Assembly (NCBI GenBank): GCA_934292955.1 | Contig: CAKQXZ010000043.1 | Span: 1 to 16,861 of the forward strand | DNA from: an uncultured Clostridia bacterium | GTDB taxonomy: Bacteria > Bacillota_A > Clostridia > Christensenellales > Borkfalkiaceae | Length of the DNA stretch: 16,861 bases | Reading direction: 5' to 3' | Shown here: piece by piece, positions 14,078 to 16,861 of the stretch | How positions within the stretch are numbered: the first letter of the stretch is position 1 | How the letters are laid out: every line of letters begins with the position of its first letter | Notes under the pieces: generated by a model | Told to the model about the DNA's origin: nothing | The model's input: only the letters and a program-made list of their open reading frames with translations | Database searches by the model: none | Translations under genes and position numbers: made by a program

Positions 14078-15367
14078 ATGCTCGACATTAAAAAGATCAT
14101 AGAAAACCCCGACCTTATCGCCGAAAAACTTGCTAAAAAAGGCTGCAAGGTCGATTTCGCCGAAGTTATCGCTCTGAACAACGAAAAGAAAAGCATAATT
14201 GCTTCGGTCGAAAGCATGAAAGCGCAGCGTAACAAGGTTTCGGCTTCCATCCCCGCCCTTAAAAAAGAAGGCAAGGACGTTACGCCCGTGTTTGAAGAAA
14301 TGCGCAAACTCGGCGACGAAATTTCCGCTCTCGACGCAAAACTCAACGAAATAAGCGAAAAAATCTTCGATTTCGTTTCGCGCCTGCCGAACATACCCGA
14401 CGACGACCTTCTTCCCGGCGAAAAGGAAAACAATCAGGTCGTTAAAGTTTTCGGCGAAAAACCGCAGTTCGGTTTCGAAGCCAAAAACCACGTCGATCTC
14501 TGCACTTCGCTCGGTCTTATAGACTACGAACGCGGCGTTAAGCTTTCCGGCGGCGGCTACTGGCTGTATCGCGGCGACGGCGCAAGACTCGAATGGGCGT
14601 TGCTCAACTTCTTTGTTTCCGAACACCTTGCCGACGGTTACGAATTCATTCTTCCGCCGCACATGCTCGGTTATAACTGCGGTTTCGGCGCAGGTCAGTT
14701 TCCCAAATTTGCAGACGAAGTTTACTGGGTAGACAGCGAAGACGGCGACAGAAAGAAAGCGCGCTTTATGCTCCCCACGGCAGAAACTGCACTCGTTAAC
14801 ATGTACGCGGGCGAAATCATAGACGAAAGCAAACTGCCTATGAAGTATTTTGCTTACACCCCATGCTATCGTAAAGAAGCGGGAAGTTATCGCGCCGAAG
14901 AACGCGGCATGATCCGCGGACACCAGTTCAACAAGGTCGAAATGGTTCAGTACGCTCACCCCGCTCACTCCAAAGAAGCGTTTGAAGAACTCGTACAAAA
15001 AGCCTGCTCGCTTATGAGCAAACTCGGCTTGCACTTCAGACTTAGCAAACTTGCCGCGGGCGACTGCTCTGCTTCGATGGCAAGGACGTACGATATAGAA
15101 GTATGGATTCCGTCGATGGGTATTTATAAAGAAGTAAGTTCGGTTTCCAACGCCAACGATTATCAGGCAAGAAGAAACAACACCAGATATCGCGACTCCG
15201 TAACCGGCAAGCCCGAATACGTTCACACGCTCAACGGCAGCGGTCTTGCCACTTCAAGAGTGTTCCCCGCTCTTGTCGAACAGTATCAGCAAGCCGACGG
15301 CAGCATAAAGATCCCCGAAGTCCTTCGTCCGTTCATGGGCGGTCAGGAGTTTATTAAACTTAAATAA
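14078..15367 (+). CDS. serS: Seryl-tRNA synthetase
   Basis: A 429-residue class II synthetase that charges tRNA-Ser (and supplies Ser-tRNA for selenocysteine where used). The N-terminal coiled-coil arm that grips the tRNA long variable arm covers about residues 28-100. The catalytic domain follows: ILPPHML near 191-197, LPTAE at 232-236, motif 2 as CYRKEAGSYRAEERGMIRGHQFNKVE (about 263-288), and motif 3 as LNGSGLATSR (385-394), with the active-site arginine at 394, then YQQADGSIKIPEVLRPFMGG. Motifs 2 and 3 differ from the most common forms (GSAGRDTRG and SGLAVGR) but keep the key residues. AAGGAG sits 10 nt before the ATG. Own promoter at 13978-14006; the leader is too short for a T-box. The MFS gene follows after 90 nt. 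Confidence 0.95.
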   Translation: MLDIKKIIENPDLIAEKLAKKGCKVDFAEVIALNNEKKSIIASVESMKAQRNKVSASIPALKKEGKDVTPVFEEMRKLGDEISALDAKLNEISEKIFDFVSRLPNIPDDDLLPGEKENNQVVKVFGEKPQFGFEAKNHVDLCTSLGLIDYERGVKLSGGGYWLYRGDGARLEWALLNFFVSEHLADGYEFILPPHMLGYNCGFGAGQFPKFADEVYWVDSEDGDRKKARFMLPTAETALVNMYAGEIIDESKLPMKYFAYTPCYRKEAGSYRAEERGMIRGHQFNKVEMVQYAHPAHSKEAFEELVQKACSLMSKLGLHFRLSKLAAGDCSASMARTYDIEVWIPSMGIYKEVSSVSNANDYQARRNNTRYRDSVTGKPEYVHTLNGSGLATSRVFPALVEQYQQADGSIKIPEVLRPFMGGQEFIKLK

Positions 15368-15380
15368 TCGCATTGTATTG

Positions 15381-15441
15381 TAGGTCTGATCGCTTGCGGT
15401 TTACGTTAGTTTTTGAATAAAAATACGCGATAATCGACCTA
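15381..15441 (+). promoter_or_regulatory. Long stem-loop between serS and the MFS gene
   Basis: TAGGTC (15381-15386) pairs with GACCTA (15436-15441), and inside it ATCGC (15389-15393) pairs with GCGAT (15427-15431), leaving a 33-nt loop. No T-run follows, so this is not a typical terminator. It ends 16 nt before the MFS start codon and may control its translation or mRNA stability. Confidence 0.4.
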
Positions 15442-15457
15442 TACGCCCACTTTTATT

Positions 15458-16684
15458 ATGAACAACACAAATTCTGCGCCGAGCAGGCGTGACGTTAAAC
15501 TCACTGTTGCGGCGTGCTATTTCGGAAGTTTCACACAGGCGGCGGTAGCAAACTTACCGCCCCTTTTCTATGTCCTTTTTAACGAAAGGCTCGGCATGCC
15601 GCTCGAACTCATCGCGCTCTTTCCGACCGTCTTTTTCGGTATTCAGATACTTATCGACGCGCTGTTTTCGAAAATAGTTTTTAAGATCGGATACAGGCTC
15701 ACCGCGATATTCAGCGATGTAATTTCCGCCGTCGGGCTTATAGTTCTCGGACTTTCGCCGTTCTTTTCAAACCCCGTTGCAACGATTTTTATATCCGGCG
15801 TACTGTGCGCGGTCGGCAGCGGAATAATAGAAATTACCACAAGCCCGCTTATAGAAGCCCTGCCCGGCGACGGAAAATCTTCGGCAATGAGTTTTCTGCA
15901 CTCGTTCTACTGCTGGGGCTATCTTTTTGTCGTACTGTTCACAACGGGCTTTTTCGCGTTGTTCGGAAAAGATTATTGGTTTGTATTGTGCTTTATTTTC
16001 GCCGTTATTCCGGTTTCGGGCGGCATTTTGTATTCGCTCATCGGCAAACTCACCACGCTTGAAGAAAACGGCTGCTCGGCTAAGTTTTCCGAATTCGGAA
16101 AGAACGCCCTGTTTCTTATACTGTTTCTGCTTATGATATGCGCGGGCGCGGGAGAACAAGTAGTCGCTCAATGGGCGTCATATTTTGCCGAAAAAGGACT
16201 TAACGTTTCTAAGACAGTGGGCGACCTTCTGGGGACAAGCACTTTTGCGCTGTGTATGGCTCTGTCAAGAACGTTTTTCGGCTTTATATGTAAAAAGACG
16301 GGCATTAGAAACGCGCTTATCGTTTCGGTTTGCGCACTTATCGTTTCATATCTCGTTACCGCTCTTTCCCCCATCCCCGCACTCTCTCTTATCGGCATTG
16401 CGGCATGCGGAATTTCGGTCGGCATTTTATGGCCGGCAACGCTTAGTCTGGCGGGCGAAAGCAAACTGAACGGCGGCACTTTAATGTTTGCACTGCTTGC
16501 CCTTGCGGGTGATATCGGCTGTACAGTCGGACCGTCCGTCGCGGGCGAAATATCCGCGGCGACAAATATTAACGTCGGTATTCTGTCGGGCGTGGTCTTC
16601 CCCGTCGTCGCGTTGATACTGCTTATCGTCTACGGAAAAGTTTCGGCAAGAAAATTACAGAATTCAAGGCCTTTAAGTGAATAA
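15458..16684 (+). CDS. MFS transporter, about 12 membrane helices
   Basis: A 408-residue hydrophobic protein with about 12 membrane segments in two halves joined by a loop near residues 190-215. The first half has YFGSFTQAAVANLPPLFYVLF and LIALFPTVFFGIQILIDALF; a conserved small-residue segment, GVLCAVGSGIIEITTSPLIEAL, lies near 112-133, as in FucP/Bsc6-like sugar porters. The second half has WASYFAEKGLNVSKTVGDLLGT and GISVGILWPATLSLAGE. This matches the major facilitator superfamily; the substrate cannot be told, and a sugar is only a guess. No Shine-Dalgarno sequence is visible before the ATG, and no better in-frame start exists nearby. It lies 90 nt after serS on the same strand with a stem-loop between. 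Probably a separate function placed downstream of serS. Confidence 0.85.
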   Translation: MNNTNSAPSRRDVKLTVAACYFGSFTQAAVANLPPLFYVLFNERLGMPLELIALFPTVFFGIQILIDALFSKIVFKIGYRLTAIFSDVISAVGLIVLGLSPFFSNPVATIFISGVLCAVGSGIIEITTSPLIEALPGDGKSSAMSFLHSFYCWGYLFVVLFTTGFFALFGKDYWFVLCFIFAVIPVSGGILYSLIGKLTTLEENGCSAKFSEFGKNALFLILFLLMICAGAGEQVVAQWASYFAEKGLNVSKTVGDLLGTSTFALCMALSRTFFGFICKKTGIRNALIVSVCALIVSYLVTALSPIPALSLIGIAACGISVGILWPATLSLAGESKLNGGTLMFALLALAGDIGCTVGPSVAGEISAATNINVGILSGVVFPVVALILLIVYGKVSARKLQNSRPLSE

Positions 16685-16768
16685 AATCATACTTTTTTAC
16701 CGCAAAAATGCGATAATAAAAATATTTGAAAATAAAAGATTTTTTTGATGAAAAAGCCCGAAAAGTAT

Positions 16769-16797
16769 TTGACAACAAAAAAGGCTTTTGCTATAAT
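16769..16797 (+). promoter_or_regulatory. Perfect consensus sigma-A promoter of the tRNA gene
   Basis: TTGACA (16769-16774), exactly 17 nt, then TATAAT (16792-16797): a full consensus match. The tRNA starts 21 nt further on. The region 16685-16768 after the MFS stop is AT-rich with a weak CGCA/TGCG hairpin and no clear terminator. Confidence 0.9.
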
Positions 16798-16817
16798 TGC
16801 ATAGCATTGTGTGAAGC

Positions 16818-16861
16818 GCGGGTGTAGTTCAATGGTAGAACACCAGCCTTCCAAGCTGGTT
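16818..16861 (+). tRNA. tRNA-Gly (anticodon UCC), 5' part only
   Basis: The first 44 nt are present: acceptor strand GCGGGTG, TA, D-stem GTTC/GAAC around AATGGTA, anticodon stem CCAGC/GCTGG with loop CTTCCAA, giving anticodon TCC, which reads GGA/GGG glycine codons. The T-arm and 3' acceptor strand lie past the window edge. More tRNA genes may follow on the same strong promoter. Confidence 0.93.

Noticed and set aside
14060..15226. 388-residue minus-strand open frame opposite serS
   Set aside because: serS has all catalytic motifs on the plus strand; the opposite frame is a by-product of its codon use.
16700..16715. CGCA/TGCG hairpin after the MFS gene as a terminator
   Set aside because: Only four pairs and no following T-run.
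1..16861. CRISPR array, insertion sequence, phage or attachment site
   Set aside because: No regularly spaced repeats, transposase, integrase or terminal repeats were seen on either strand.

Overview
This window looks like a chromosomal segment from an uncultured, low-to-medium GC, gut-type member of the Bacillota (Clostridia-like). That is inferred from the Firmicutes neighbourhood of an Orn/Lys/Arg decarboxylase (yaaO type), holB and ricT, from strong consensus sigma-A promoters (TTGNNN-17-TATAAT type), from AAGGAG/GAGGTG ribosome binding sites, and from cell-surface domains (DUF6273-like, InlB-type repeat) common in Clostridia. No plasmid, phage, insertion sequence or CRISPR array is visible.

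Layout. On the minus strand, read from right to left: cysS (13822-12428); a very short alaS (12282-10471); greA (10326-9856) followed 4 nt later by an unrecognised single-pass membrane protein (9851-8838); then a compact operon of decarboxylase (8640-7294), holB (7260-6292) and ricT (6307-5414), ending at an intrinsic terminator near 5317-5340. Next is a large surface protein of 1213 residues with an M64-type metalloprotease domain (5039-1398), set in AT-rich, sparsely coding DNA. Beyond it lie a predicted three-way-junction fold (1284-1365), a perfectly spaced promoter (1159-1131), a short transcript with a 17-codon ORF and a terminator (992-956), an ECF-type sigma factor (852-292), and, overlapping it by ATGA, the start of a lipoprotein with an RsgI-middle-domain-like segment that runs off the left edge. 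On the plus strand, serS (14078-15367) diverges from cysS, followed by an MFS transporter (15458-16684) and the first 44 nt of a tRNA-Gly(UCC) gene behind a perfect consensus promoter.

How the parts fit. Most of the window is translation and transcription housekeeping: three aminoacyl-tRNA synthetases, a tRNA, the elongation factor GreA, the replication clamp-loader delta-prime subunit, and the RNase Y partner RicT. The left third is accessory: a secreted or anchored protease and a sigma factor/lipoprotein pair that probably senses something outside the cell. The best candidates for something undescribed are the minimal AlaRS (603 residues, apparently no C-Ala domain and no middle domain before the editing site), the sigma/lipoprotein pair that lacks a visible cytoplasmic anti-sigma domain, and the two non-coding structures between the protease and the sigma factor.
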